A stretch of DNA of 64,000 nucleotides from Nitrospira sp. KM1 (GCF_011405515.1 NZ_AP022671.1:2232001-2296000); one strand, 5' to 3'. Positions 1-8,574 are shown, counted from the stretch's first letter. Program-made: numbers and translations. The notes: generated by a model not told the origin, from the letters alone.

Positions 1-1101
1 AACCGTCCTCGTCAACACCCGACGGCGGAATTGCTGATAGGTCGAAAGCGCATAACCTGCATCGGCTGAATGAAGATGGTCGCTGATGGTAAGGGGAGCG
101 GCCGTTAGTACACCGCCTTGTTGCGCCTCTCCAAGGCCTTGATCCCTCGTTGTTTGCCGTGCCACCACATTGACCTGAACCAAGCGGATCGTAGCCGGAT
201 CGAATGTCAATGGCGCCCAGACGCGATTCGTCTGCCAATCCGCGGCATCAAAGGTGTTATTCGAATTCCAATCGTCAATGACACCATCCGGCACACCAGA
301 CTTAATCGCGGCATTACATCCGTCACATCCAAGAGCGAATTGGATGTCCTCTACCCCATCCACTATATTGGTAGTCGTTGGCTGGGCAGTTCCTGTATCC
401 ACCGTCCGAAGAAGGCATGGCCCGGTCGTGTCGCATACAGCGGCATCCTGACCGATGGAATAAGTAATACATTGCAGTAAGTACACTTGTGTGTTCTGCG
501 GAAATGTGACAGGGAGGGTCTGAGCGGGACTTAGATTGATCGTTCCGCCACTGGCGGTCGTTACCTGAGCCGTCACCACACCACCGATAGATATATAGGC
601 ACCGCTGCTGTCCGCCATGCCTTCGCCTTGCATCTCGGTTACGGCAGTGGCGCTAAGATTGATAGCCGAAAAGGACGAAGACGGAGAGACGGGCACTCCC
701 TGCGACAGTTTCCACCCTGGATTCGTACGCGGCACAATCAGGGAAATGGTATCCGGACCGTCGTCATTCGGAGCGACAGATGCAGTTGAGATTTTGTCAA
801 CCGGTCTAATTGCCGAGCTCGTACCGCTCGGAGCACAATTTCCCGCCGTCCCGCCCACGGGCACATTTGGGGTTAGGGGCATTCGAAACCCCGCAAGCTT
901 GACATCTCGAGCAATAAGCTCCATGGCCAGTCTGGCATTTTGTTGAGTCGCCGCTGTCTGTTCGTTCGCTTTTGTGGACTTATCCGTCGTCGTCAGGACC
1001 GTAAAGCCTGCAATGATGATGATGCTTGCCACGGCAAGCCCAATCATCAACTCAACCAATGTGACGCCTGCCTCACAGAATTCAGAAGGTCGATGTTTCA
1101 T
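1..1101 (-). CDS. pilW: PilW-like minor pilin, C-terminal end cut by window edge
   Basis: Predicted minor pilin of the type IV pilus, placed in the inner membrane and taken up into the pilus after processing. The ATG at 1101 opens a short basic leader ending in Gly12, followed by V-T-L-V-E with Glu17 at mature position +5 and a hydrophobic stretch, the class III prepilin signal. After it comes R-L-A-M-E-L-I-A-R-D-V-K-L-A-G, the segment typical of PilW/PilX-type pseudopilins. The reading frame is open for 367 codons to base 1 and ends in an Arg-rich stretch, so probably only a few residues are missing. It is the last gene of fimT-pilV-pilW, 25 bases after pilV. Confidence 0.8.
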   Translation of the reverse strand, partial: MKHRPSEFCEAGVTLVELMIGLAVASIIIIAGFTVLTTTDKSTKANEQTAATQQNARLAMELIARDVKLAGFRMPLTPNVPVGGTAGNCAPSGTSSAIRPVDKISTASVAPNDDGPDTISLIVPRTNPGWKLSQGVPVSPSSSFSAINLSATAVTEMQGEGMADSSGAYISIGGVVTAQVTTASGGTINLSPAQTLPVTFPQNTQVYLLQCITYSIGQDAAVCDTTGPCLLRTVDTGTAQPTTTNIVDGVEDIQFALGCDGCNAAIKSGVPDGVIDDWNSNNTFDAADWQTNRVWAPLTFDPATIRLVQVNVVARQTTRDQGLGEAQQGGVLTAAPLTISDHLHSADAGYALSTYQQFRRRVLTRTV

Positions 1102-1126
1102 ACGACTCTTGCTCCGAACCGTCGCG

Positions 1127-1633
1127 CTACTCTGGAGCTACCACTGTCACGAGAGAGATGGTTTTGGTGGCCGACAGCGCACTCCCTGCATTCGAATTCG
1201 CAAGCCAATCAAGGCGCACGGTAACCGTGCTTCGTGTGAGTCCAGTGGCATCGACGACCGGTGGGACGGGATTGAGCGAAACGGTTCCAACGACATTTGC
1301 CAATCCTGCGTTGAGCAACAAGGTCGCCCATTGGCTACAATCGCCATTGGCCATGACGTTCGTCGCAGTTGTCGGGCACGATGTGGTTGAGGAACTGACT
1401 GTGATGTTGTGATAGGCCGTCACATTGCGTCGATTGAACTGAATACGTTCCACCATATCCGCAGCAAGATTGGTGACTTTTGTCATCTCGCTGGAGCCGA
1501 TATTTTTCTTCATGGTGATGGACTGCATCCCCGATAAGGCAAGGAGCCCAATCGCCAAAATTACGGCCGCCAGCATGGTCTCAATCAATGTAAAACCTGA
1601 TTGCGACTCCAGCCGTTTTATTCCAGAGCTCAT
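1127..1633 (-). CDS. pilV: PilV-like type IV pilus modification protein / minor pilin
   Basis: Protein of 168 residues with a class III prepilin leader: Gly13 followed by F-T-L-I-E (Glu18) and a hydrophobic helix containing L-A-A-V-I-L-A-I-G-L-L-A-L-S-G-M-Q, the pattern of PilV/GspI pseudopilins. The remainder is a small Cys-containing globular domain (Cys pair near residues 85-100). Minor pilins of this family prime pilus assembly and are processed by PilD, whose gene is at 7697-8494. It lies 19 bases after fimT and 25 bases before pilW, so the three genes are probably co-transcribed. The assignment rests on the N-terminal signal and gene order; the C-terminal domain is not diagnostic. Confidence 0.85.
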   Translation of the reverse strand: MSSGIKRLESQSGFTLIETMLAAVILAIGLLALSGMQSITMKKNIGSSEMTKVTNLAADMVERIQFNRRNVTAYHNITVSSSTTSCPTTATNVMANGDCSQWATLLLNAGLANVVGTVSLNPVPPVVDATGLTRSTVTVRLDWLANSNAGSALSATKTISLVTVVAPE

Positions 1634-1652
1634 CGATCCATTGTCCTCTCAA

Positions 1653-2120
1653 TTATGGACAAGTGGCTTTTGCACACCACGACACTTTTCCAGACGGCAT
1701 GACCGATACGGAGTAGGTGATCCCTTTCTCGTTCTGCAATTGAATCGTTTGGGGTACTGTCGAGGTGCTGAGTCCCATGGAAGAGAAATTCACGGTCGTC
1801 GGTCCGCCGGGCAGGGCTGTGACCCGTGGCATCAAAGTAGCCGTCTGAAAAATTGCCCGACCACCGGATGTCCCACTCACCTCAACCAGCGCTCCTGACA
1901 TTTGAATCGTGACCGTGGCTTGCCGGTTTCGGTTTATCGCTGCCAGTTTTGCCAGGTTCATATCTCCCACGAGTTCCGTAACGCCTTGCTTTAAGTGATG
2001 CCCAGCCAACCAGTCACTGACAGCGGGTATTGCGATGGCAGAAGCGATTCCAATAATGGCCGTCACAATCATGATTTCGACCAGCGTGAAACCGTTTGTT
2101 TGAATCTGCTTGCAGTCCAT
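1653..2120 (-). CDS. fimT: FimT/GspH-like minor pilin
   Basis: Pseudopilin of 155 residues. The chosen ATG at 2120 gives a ten-residue leader ending in Gly10 followed by F-T-L-V-E (Glu15), a hydrophobic helix and a GspH-type domain that ends with a C-A-K-A-T-C-P cysteine pair. A longer in-frame reading from a TTG at 2195 would add 25 residues, but it would begin upstream of the sigma-54 promoter at 2166-2181 and its expected transcription start, so it is rejected. First gene of the fimT-pilV-pilW operon. The family initiates pilus assembly at the inner membrane. Confidence 0.83.
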   Translation of the reverse strand: MDCKQIQTNGFTLVEIMIVTAIIGIASAIAIPAVSDWLAGHHLKQGVTELVGDMNLAKLAAINRNRQATVTIQMSGALVEVSGTSGGRAIFQTATLMPRVTALPGGPTTVNFSSMGLSTSTVPQTIQLQNEKGITYSVSVMPSGKVSWCAKATCP

Positions 2121-2165
2121 AACGTGGATCGGGCATCTATAGATACAAAAGCCCTCACGGGTTCG

Positions 2166-2181
2166 AGCAAACAGCGTGCCA
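2166..2181 (-). promoter_or_regulatory. Sigma-54 (RpoN) promoter of the fimT-pilV-pilW operon
   Basis: Read on the minus strand the site is TGGCACGCTGTTTGCT, an exact match to the core consensus TGGCACG-N4-TTGCT, with ten bases between the -24 GG and the -12 GC. The expected start is near 2155, giving a leader of about 35 bases before the fimT ATG at 2120. Type IV pilin genes in Pseudomonas, Myxococcus and Geobacter are known to use sigma-54 with the PilR activator. No activator gene is visible in this window. Confidence 0.82.
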
Positions 2182-2364
2182 TTTGACAGGAACAAATCAT
2201 CAATCTTAAGCTATTGATTTTTATATAATTATTTACAATTTGTCTGACCATATATAGACACCTCCCTAACCTACTGACAAATTTCGTCAAGAAGAGTTCG
2301 GGTTTAGCGCCATCCAGATCGAACTGAGGTGAGGATTGTAAAGAGGACGAGGGGAGAGCAGGGA

Positions 2365-2399
2365 GCTTTTCTTGCCTGACGTGGATAGGTCAGGAAGCT
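2365..2399 (-). terminator. Stem-loop after the PilB/GspE gene
   Basis: Just beyond the stop of the ATPase gene (2412) there is a six-base stem, CCTGAC/GTCAGG at 2375-2380 and 2389-2394, with an eight-base loop. An outer AGCTT/AAGCT pairing adds to it, separated by a bulge. No uridine run follows on the minus strand, so intrinsic termination is doubtful; it could equally be a processing or protective hairpin. The rest of 2200-2411 holds no convincing gene. Confidence 0.3.
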
Positions 2400-2411
2400 G
2401 GGTACACAGAA

Positions 2412-4244
2412 CTATTTTGTCGCAACCGTTCGAACTTGACCGTATGTTGTTTCACCCTGAATCACTTTCACAATCCCATCCTGAAGTAATGTCAGCATGC
2501 CGCCATTCCTGGCCAGATGAAGCAAGTCACCCGTAGGAGCTCTGGATTGGATAAGTTGCTTCATCGGAGATGAGGTAGCGAGAAACTCGTGAATCGCGAC
2601 TCGACCCTTGAATCCTGAATGGTTGCAATTTTCGCAACCTCGACCGCGAGATAACCGCATGTTTTCCCCGCTTCTCTTTTCGTGAACTGGCCAATCCGTT
2701 GGTCCTGCTGCCTGGACTAACTCCTCCCACTCCTCTCGGGTAGGAGTGTACTGCTCCTTGCAATGAGCACAAATTCTTTTGCAAAGACGTTGTGCAAGCA
2801 CACCCAACATTGCATCGGCAAAATTGAAGGGATCACATCCCAGATCGAGAAGTCTGATAACCGTTTCGACCGCACTGTTGGTATGCAACGTGCTGAGGAC
2901 GAGATGCCCGGTCAAAGAGGCTTCAATGGCAATATCAGCAGTTTCCTTGTCCCGCATTTCACCGATCATAATCACGTCCGGGTCCGCTCGCAAAAACGCT
3001 CTCATCGCCGCAGCGAACGTCAGACCAATTTTCTGATGGACTTGCACCTGTCGTAAACCGTCTTGGGTGATTTCAATAGGGTCCTCTGCAGTCCATATTT
3101 TTCGCTCATCCGTATTGATGTGCTTAAGAATGGCATGCAACGTTGTCGTCTTTCCCGACCCGGTAGGGCCGACGCACAGGAGAAGGCCATGAGGTTTTTC
3201 TGAAAGCGCAATGAGAGAGCTCAGGGTTGCGGATGCGAAGTCCATCCCCTTCAATGACATCGGCTCTTTTGCCGTGAGAAGTCGCATGACGACATCTTCG
3301 TTGGACCCGGCGGTCGGCAGCGTGGCCACCCGCAATTCAATTTCTCGATCTCTCGCGAACTTGAATCTGATCTTTCCATCCTGTGGCTTGCGGCGCTCGG
3401 CAATATCGAGATCAGCCATAATTTTTATTCGTGACACCAGGGCTCGCCGATAGACTGCGGGGATTTTCATCGCGGTCGCACAGGTGCCGTCGACACGAAA
3501 ACGGACAACCGTGTCCTTGCGTTCTGAGTACGGCTCAATATGGACGTCTGAGGCGCCAATCCGATCGGCTTCGGCAATTACGTGGTTGGCGAGCCGCACT
3601 ATGGCCGAGTCATTTTCGTCGATGAGACCTGTCGAAGTGTCCGCCGTCTGAACAACGGGGATGTCATGAACCAAATCGTTCAGGATGGTTCCGAGCGGGG
3701 AAAGTTGTGCGTGTTCTCGTGCATGAGAAAGAAACTGTTCGATATCGGTTCTCAGTCCTACATTGAACCGGATTGTAGAACCTGGGAATGCGCGGCGGAT
3801 ATCCCAGACCTTGTCCGAATCGTTTGGGTCGCTTGTGAGAACGTCAAGAACCTGGCCTCGGCGAGCAATCGGCAGCCACAGGTGTTTTCTCAGGTATTCC
3901 TCGTTGAGTGTTTTGAACAGCTCCGCTTCAACGATCGTCCGCTCGTCATACGGAAGATAGGGGCATTGATAAAAATCACTGAGCGCACTTCCTAGATCGT
4001 GCTTGGATAAATGGCAGCGCTCCAACAAGACCGTCTCAAGGTGCTCGGAACCGTTTTCAACCTCTTCCAATGCGGCTTCAAGCCTCTCCCGGCTTATGGA
4101 ACCTCGAAATACCAGCGCGTCTAATACGTTCTGTTCAATCTCCGGACGAACCCGTGCAGTTAGCCTCCCTGTAGTCTGTGTTGTGTTGCTGTTGTATGGT
4201 TCATCCTTTCTACGATTTTTACGAATGCGCTCGTGAAGGAGCAA
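2412..4244 (-). CDS. pilB: PilB/GspE-type secretion ATPase (pilus extension motor)
   Basis: Cytoplasmic ATPase that powers pilus or pseudopilus assembly. About 610 residues from a TTG at 4244, chosen because AGGTGGGG precedes it and it lies 22 bases after the upstream gene; the frame stays open to 4379 but that would overlap the neighbour by over 100 bases. An N-terminal MshEN-like domain (about 30-180) precedes the motor domain with Walker A G-P-T-G-S-G-K-T-T-T near 359, Walker B D-V-I-M-I-G-E near 423 and the T-L-H-T motif near 453. A zinc site follows, with Cys pairs near 492/495 and 537/540. It follows a minor-pilin set, as in type IV pilus or type II secretion loci. Confidence 0.88.
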   Translation of the reverse strand: MLLHERIRKNRRKDEPYNSNTTQTTGRLTARVRPEIEQNVLDALVFRGSISRERLEAALEEVENGSEHLETVLLERCHLSKHDLGSALSDFYQCPYLPYDERTIVEAELFKTLNEEYLRKHLWLPIARRGQVLDVLTSDPNDSDKVWDIRRAFPGSTIRFNVGLRTDIEQFLSHAREHAQLSPLGTILNDLVHDIPVVQTADTSTGLIDENDSAIVRLANHVIAEADRIGASDVHIEPYSERKDTVVRFRVDGTCATAMKIPAVYRRALVSRIKIMADLDIAERRKPQDGKIRFKFARDREIELRVATLPTAGSNEDVVMRLLTAKEPMSLKGMDFASATLSSLIALSEKPHGLLLCVGPTGSGKTTTLHAILKHINTDERKIWTAEDPIEITQDGLRQVQVHQKIGLTFAAAMRAFLRADPDVIMIGEMRDKETADIAIEASLTGHLVLSTLHTNSAVETVIRLLDLGCDPFNFADAMLGVLAQRLCKRICAHCKEQYTPTREEWEELVQAAGPTDWPVHEKRSGENMRLSRGRGCENCNHSGFKGRVAIHEFLATSSPMKQLIQSRAPTGDLLHLARNGGMLTLLQDGIVKVIQGETTYGQVRTVATK

Positions 4245-4266
4245 CTCCCCACCTTTCAATCGTTCG

Positions 4267-5727
4267 TCAGAACACGCTCCACGATCCTGGAGCACGATAC
4301 ACAATTGGAAGGCCAGGGAAGTGCCCTCTTGCAAAATCCGAGTTGTACCATACCTCCATCGTCGTTCCAGCCGCGTCAACTATAATATCTCCTCCCGCCA
4401 TGATTGCTCCGAAGACGCGAACCGGTTTTTCTATGGTGATTGCTCCGGCAGCCCATACCAGGCCATTCATGTGAATCCCGGATAGTTGAACGGGAATCCT
4501 TGTTCCCTGACTATTCGTTCCTTCCACCGGCGGAGTTAATGTCGCTAAAGATCGTCCGGGACCATTAGGCTTTAATGTGACATGACCTTGCACAACCAGA
4601 ATGGCCTCCAGGTAGTCGGTCTCAACAACGATTTTTGCAAGGTTGTCCGTTCTTGGCGGGGTTCCATCGGTCGTATCAATGAAAATGATGCCTCGATGAT
4701 CTCCGGCTGTCCGGGAAAACAACACATCACCGGGCGGACTTCCCGAGTCTCCCTCCGGGGCGTCGGAAGAATGCAACAGTCCATTGGAGTCAGCTCGAAA
4801 ATATGTACCGTAGCGTAGCGCGACTTTTTTGAGGGATTCATATTCCCATGCATCCACGTGGAGGCCTGGCACCGGAATCTGTCGAATATGAACATTGGAG
4901 GGCAGAATCGGATGAATACTTTGACCAGGGGGCGGAAGAGTCACAGTTACCTCGCCTCCGATCCAATACTCCGCCCAACGATCGGATAACGGGCTGTTGG
5001 GATCGTATGGCTGGCCCGTCACAGGAGCTGCTCCAGACTTCGTGACGATGTCATCAAGACTTCTCGCAACGAGGTCCCCCATAATGCGTTGATCACCCCA
5101 ATGGACTCTGATTGAAGACTCACGTCCAGGCGGAAGACTGCCCAGGGACTTGCCTGCTTGTAGAGCAGCCCGAACGGACGGGATTGACAGCGCCCCAAGC
5201 TGAAGCTTGACGGTTCTAGTCACAGGCTTGCGACTACCGCTCGTAGCGGATACCTCCAAAGTGCCTAACAAACCCGGTACCTCAGGCGCATAGATTTTTA
5301 CTCTGTCTAAGCGGCCATTTTCCCTTAGACTCTCGGGGAGCCCGCTCGGGGCTCCATTGAGCACCTGATAGTCTGACGTTTTGGCAGAGTCCAACAGGAT
5401 GTCTGGACGGTCTGCAGTTCCTACAAATTGCGATCGACGAGCAGAATCAAAATACGAAGGTCCAGTAAGCACGTCCCCCTGACGTTTGGACAGGACCTCG
5501 GTCAACCCAGACGGCGTCACCGCAGGGTCATGGAACCATGCGACAACCAATTCCGCGGCGGCATCCGCCAGATCTCGTGCAATAGTTTCTTCTTTGATTG
5601 CTGTAACACCAGGCACATCCTGACCCGCGAGGAAAAGGGAAGTGAGACCAAGCAGAGACGTGGCCATGATGAGCATAAGTGCCACCAGAAGAACATGACC
5701 GGCATTGGTGGATATTGAACGGAGCAT
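4267..5727 (-). CDS. PilX-like pilus assembly protein with long exported domain
   Basis: Protein of 486 residues. The ATG at 5727 is preceded by AAGGA at seven bases; an upstream GTG at 5766 is less likely. The N-terminus, A-G-H-V-L-L-V-A-L-M-L-I-M-A-T-S-L-L-G, fits the PilX N-terminal transmembrane segment, which lacks the F-T-L-x-E cleavage core of true pilins. The rest is a large predicted periplasmic or extracellular domain. Near residues 430-470 it contains a G-A-I-T-I...V-R-V-F-G-A-I-M-A-G-G-D-I-I-V-D stretch resembling a polymer-forming beta-helix. It sits between pilW and the ATPase. Far larger than classical PilX, so the exact role is uncertain. Confidence 0.65.
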   Translation of the reverse strand: MLRSISTNAGHVLLVALMLIMATSLLGLTSLFLAGQDVPGVTAIKEETIARDLADAAAELVVAWFHDPAVTPSGLTEVLSKRQGDVLTGPSYFDSARRSQFVGTADRPDILLDSAKTSDYQVLNGAPSGLPESLRENGRLDRVKIYAPEVPGLLGTLEVSATSGSRKPVTRTVKLQLGALSIPSVRAALQAGKSLGSLPPGRESSIRVHWGDQRIMGDLVARSLDDIVTKSGAAPVTGQPYDPNSPLSDRWAEYWIGGEVTVTLPPPGQSIHPILPSNVHIRQIPVPGLHVDAWEYESLKKVALRYGTYFRADSNGLLHSSDAPEGDSGSPPGDVLFSRTAGDHRGIIFIDTTDGTPPRTDNLAKIVVETDYLEAILVVQGHVTLKPNGPGRSLATLTPPVEGTNSQGTRIPVQLSGIHMNGLVWAAGAITIEKPVRVFGAIMAGGDIIVDAAGTTMEVWYNSDFARGHFPGLPIVYRAPGSWSVF

Positions 5728-5771
5728 ATAGGCTTCCTTGACGATGATGTGAATCAGATGGTTCACCGTCG

Positions 5772-6515
5772 TTAGAGTCGAAGAGCAATTTCCCGAACAG
5801 TCTCGAAAGCGCCGCGCGGGAGTGTTACGCTCACCACGACCCTTCGGATCGATCCACTCTGAGCAGCCATCTGACCCTTCTCATTCCAGTAGGAAAATCG
5901 CACATCCTGAATATCTCCAACCAGAACACTCGCTCCACCGTCTATCTGACGAAGCAATCTCGGCACGCCGTTGTCGTCCCGCTTGGTATAGTAACGAATG
6001 CGATTCACGACCGAGACCCAAGCTCCGGCCGGAATGGGTTTCAGAACCGGCTGCGTTACGATCAGCAGGTTCATTTGACCATTCTGAGCCAACGTCATCG
6101 CCTGACATTGATCCTGCCAGCAGGCGAGAATGGGCTTGCGTTCAGCCCATCCTCTGCCGTCAACCACAGATATGGTCGTCTGTCCTACAGAGACCGGCGT
6201 CGCGACTGTCGTTCTAAGGCCATGAATGTTAGCCGAGAATTCAACCTCATTGGTGTGGGTGATCGAGAAGCCAGTTGGTTCTGCCATATGAAGTTCCTGT
6301 TCCAACACTTCCAATGCCAACCGCAAATCCTGTTGCTGTGCTGACATCGATTGCTGATGTGAAAACTGTCTTTGAAAGAACACTAGGGCCTGCATCATGC
6401 TCCCAATCACAATCAAGCCGGCGACCATCGCGAGCAATAACTCCAGCAGGCTGGTCCCGGTTTCTCCGGATTGAGGAAACCGCTGCCCTGGGACACTGGC
6501 GTTACCCTCGTTCAT
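5772..6515 (-). CDS. pilW: PilW-like minor pilin, second set
   Basis: Protein of 247 residues. The ATG at 6515 is chosen because it gives a 20-residue leader ending in Gly20 followed by T-S-L-L-E (Glu25) and a hydrophobic helix; a GTG-initiated frame 55 codons longer would overlap the preceding pilV gene entirely at its end. The motif Q-Q-D-L-R-L-A-L-E-V-L-E-Q-E-L after the helix fits PilW/GspJ-type pseudopilins. A Cys pair (C-W-Q-D-Q-C) lies mid-protein. It is 17 bases after pilV and 44 bases before pilX, in a fimT-pilV-pilW-pilX-pilB order. Confidence 0.75.
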   Translation of the reverse strand: MNEGNASVPGQRFPQSGETGTSLLELLLAMVAGLIVIGSMMQALVFFQRQFSHQQSMSAQQQDLRLALEVLEQELHMAEPTGFSITHTNEVEFSANIHGLRTTVATPVSVGQTTISVVDGRGWAERKPILACWQDQCQAMTLAQNGQMNLLIVTQPVLKPIPAGAWVSVVNRIRYYTKRDDNGVPRLLRQIDGGASVLVGDIQDVRFSYWNEKGQMAAQSGSIRRVVVSVTLPRGAFETVREIALRL

Positions 6516-6532
6516 GATAGAGCCATACACCG

Positions 6533-7021
6533 TTATTGCCCTACGAAGGACGGGTTCGAGCGGATAGTGGTGACATTGATTGCTCTGCGTCGATCTGTTT
6601 TGCCAAATTGAGCTTGTGCTTGAAGTACCACATAGCCCCATAAACGTTGAGGGCCTGTCCGGTTCGGAGAGACCGACCATGTGAGTAAGACGTTGTCTAA
6701 TTCCTTTCTGGCTGAATACACACCGTCGGCAGCTTGGAGGTCTCCTTCCTGGCCATCGTCGTGCATGACAATTTCATGAATGCCATCATAATTCAGGTCA
6801 TCGACCAACAACAGGTCCCACTTAGCAGCACGCTTGGCCTCAATTCGTGACTCCGCCATAGCCAGTGCACGGTTGGCTAGGACTCCTTCTCCAATCGTCT
6901 GTTCCGCTGTATGAAACGCTCCCATGGCTCCAACGAGTGCGATCGGGATCAATGCCATGGCGATCAAGACTTCTGAGAAACTCGCTCCTCGTAAAGAGCC
7001 AAGTCCAAGATAGGGTGTCAT
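6533..7021 (-). CDS. pilV: PilV/GspI-like minor pilin, second set
   Basis: Protein of 162 residues whose leader ends at Gly12, followed by A-S-F-S-E (Glu17) and a hydrophobic helix, L-I-A-M-A-L-I-P-I-A-L-V-G-A-M-G-A-F. This is a somewhat divergent class III prepilin signal. The soluble part contains D-D-L-N-Y-D-G-I-H-E and A-A-D-G-V-Y-S-A-R, reminiscent of calcium-loop-like acidic segments, but no named motif is claimed. Its start codon overlaps the fimT stop by four bases (ATGA), which shows translational coupling. Calling it PilV rests on its place between fimT and pilW and on its N-terminus. Confidence 0.7.
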   Translation of the reverse strand: MTPYLGLGSLRGASFSEVLIAMALIPIALVGAMGAFHTAEQTIGEGVLANRALAMAESRIEAKRAAKWDLLLVDDLNYDGIHEIVMHDDGQEGDLQAADGVYSARKELDNVLLTWSVSPNRTGPQRLWGYVVLQAQAQFGKTDRRRAINVTTIRSNPSFVGQ

Positions 7022-7467
7022 GACAGGGTCACTCGTCCAGTCAGACTTACGGTGAGCACGATTTTCTTTCCTTCTTTGTCGACGATGGCAATAGTCGTCG
7101 CCGTGGCGGAACGTCCGCTGGGGTGAAATAACACCTCCGACCCACCCGTAGGCTCATCCAGTGCAATGCCTTTCTCTGCATAGCGATAGATATCGAGCAC
7201 GCCTCCCGCATCCGCACGCTCGAGCGTGATAGTTTGTCGCACCCTGTCAAACCGAACGCGCAGGCGCTCTCGGCGCGACATAGCAAGCTGTCTTGCCATC
7301 CGCAACTCACTCGCGATCTCTGTTGCCGCACTCTTAGACTGCATCCGTATCAGCATCCTGTTATAACTTGGCATGGCAATGGCCACGAGGATCCCGATAA
7401 TGACCAATACTGTCATCAACTCTGTCAGCGTTCCTCCGAATGGCGGTGATTGCTGACGCGTCTTCAT
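7018..7467 (-). CDS. fimT: FimT/GspH-like minor pilin, second set
   Basis: Pseudopilin of 149 residues from the ATG at 7467, which has GGAAG just upstream. A longer reading to 7575 places an implausible 36 residues before the prepilin leader. The leader ends P-P-F-G-G; Gly11 is the probable processing site, which puts Glu16 at +5. A hydrophobic helix, V-L-V-I-I-G-I-L-V-A-I-A-M-P, and a GspH-type domain follow. First gene of the second minor-pilin set and coupled to pilV. About 230 bases separate it from the prepilin peptidase stop; that gap shows only a short G-C hairpin near 7620 and no clear sigma-54 site. Confidence 0.75.
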   Translation of the reverse strand: MKTRQQSPPFGGTLTELMTVLVIIGILVAIAMPSYNRMLIRMQSKSAATEIASELRMARQLAMSRRERLRVRFDRVRQTITLERADAGGVLDIYRYAEKGIALDEPTGGSEVLFHPSGRSATATTIAIVDKEGKKIVLTVSLTGRVTLS

Positions 7468-7696
7468 CTTGCTTCCAAGTCGGTCTCTTGCCGTCCGAAG
7501 CTGTTGCATCTTCCAAGACTCGTGCCTTTCTCCCACAAATAACTCAACTGCGTGCAATCCACAGGAGGAGATCAACAGACAGAAGATCTTTTGAGAAAAA
7601 TCGTCGAAGGGATTATTGGCCCGAACCGGGCAGAATCTTTTGTGAGGGGGTCACGGTAGATACAGTAGCCCGCTGATTGGATACAACGGGAGCAAG

Positions 7697-8494
7697 TTAG
7701 TTGGCGGGATTGAGAAGATGTTGATACCAACTCAGAATCGGCTGAGAGAAGAACAAAGATATGACCGCCGCGATGACGAGGAACGGACCGAAGGGGATGT
7801 AGTCGTCTCTCTGGATTATTCTCAACCCGATCAGACCAATGCCGACCATCGAACCGACAAGTGATCCGATCATGATAGTCAGAAGTGCCGGTTTCCATCC
7901 AAGGAAGGCACCGATCATGGCCAACAATTTAATATCTCCGCCGCCCATACCTTCTTTTCCAAAGAGATAAGGACTGATCCATGCCAGAGCCCATAGAATA
8001 CCGCCTCCGACCAGAATTCCTAAAATGGAGTTCCAGGGGCCGACCGGCAGGACGGTTATGGCACCAAGAAGTCCTATGAAGATTCCCGGAATCGTAATCA
8101 CATCCGGAATGATTTTATGCGACAAATCCGTTCCTGCCACCACCAATAACCCTGAAAACAGCATCGCATAGAACGTTGCCGTCCATGTAAAGCCAAATAC
8201 CCAAACAAGCGTTACGTACCCGATGCCGTTCAGCACCTCGACGATCGGGTAGCGAACAGAAATTTTGCTTCGGCAGAATCTGCATTGGCCACCCAAAAGG
8301 ATAAAACTGATCACTGGAACATTGTCATAGGGTTTAATCGATACCCCACATTTAGGGCACTTGGATCCCGGCCACACAATAGATTCTCCTTCCGGCAGCC
8401 TGACAATACATACATTAAGAAAGCTGCCAATGAGAGAGCCAATCACCCCGACCGACGCATACATCATCCCTGGGGCCGACCAGAATTCACTCAT
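7697..8494 (-). CDS. pilD: Prepilin peptidase / N-methyltransferase (type A24)
   Basis: Inner-membrane aspartic protease that cleaves prepilin leaders and methylates the new N-terminus. It has 265 residues with multiple transmembrane segments. The N-terminal cytoplasmic methylase loop carries two CxxC pairs (Cys46/49, Cys71/74), and the two catalytic aspartates are in G-T-D (Asp123) and G-G-G-D (Asp187). It probably processes all the minor pilins encoded downstream at 1-7467. It is divergent from the LuxR-type gene at 8695, with about 200 bases between them containing a palindrome and promoter elements. The full domain set and length make this assignment firm. Confidence 0.95.
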   Translation of the reverse strand: MSEFWSAPGMMYASVGVIGSLIGSFLNVCIVRLPEGESIVWPGSKCPKCGVSIKPYDNVPVISFILLGGQCRFCRSKISVRYPIVEVLNGIGYVTLVWVFGFTWTATFYAMLFSGLLVVAGTDLSHKIIPDVITIPGIFIGLLGAITVLPVGPWNSILGILVGGGILWALAWISPYLFGKEGMGGGDIKLLAMIGAFLGWKPALLTIMIGSLVGSMVGIGLIGLRIIQRDDYIPFGPFLVIAAVISLFFSQPILSWYQHLLNPAN

Positions 8495-8546
8495 AGCTTG
8501 TGGCCTTCAGCGTTCTTCATGGTTATCAAACATGAGATATTTACGT

Positions 8547-8565
8547 GTTTGCCCTAGGGCCAAAA
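8547..8565. promoter_or_regulatory. Palindrome (possible operator) between pilD and the LuxR-type gene
   Basis: The core GCCCTAGGGC at 8551-8560 is a perfect ten-base palindrome; flanking TTT and AAA extend it to near symmetry with one extra C. It lies about ten bases upstream of the -35 of the rightward promoter and in the leftward pilD upstream region, so a regulator bound there could affect both genes. The regulator is unknown. Confidence 0.35.
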
Positions 8566-8574
8566 TCCTTCCAT

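Noticed and set aside
2121-2195. Extended TTG start for fimT adding 25 residues
   Set aside because: The extension would be encoded across the sigma-54 promoter and upstream of its start site, and it spoils the short prepilin leader.
2100-2200. Possible cyclic di-GMP (GEMM-type) riboswitch before the pilin operon
   Set aside because: Conserved GEMM core elements were not found; the conserved-looking bases are explained by the sigma-54 promoter.
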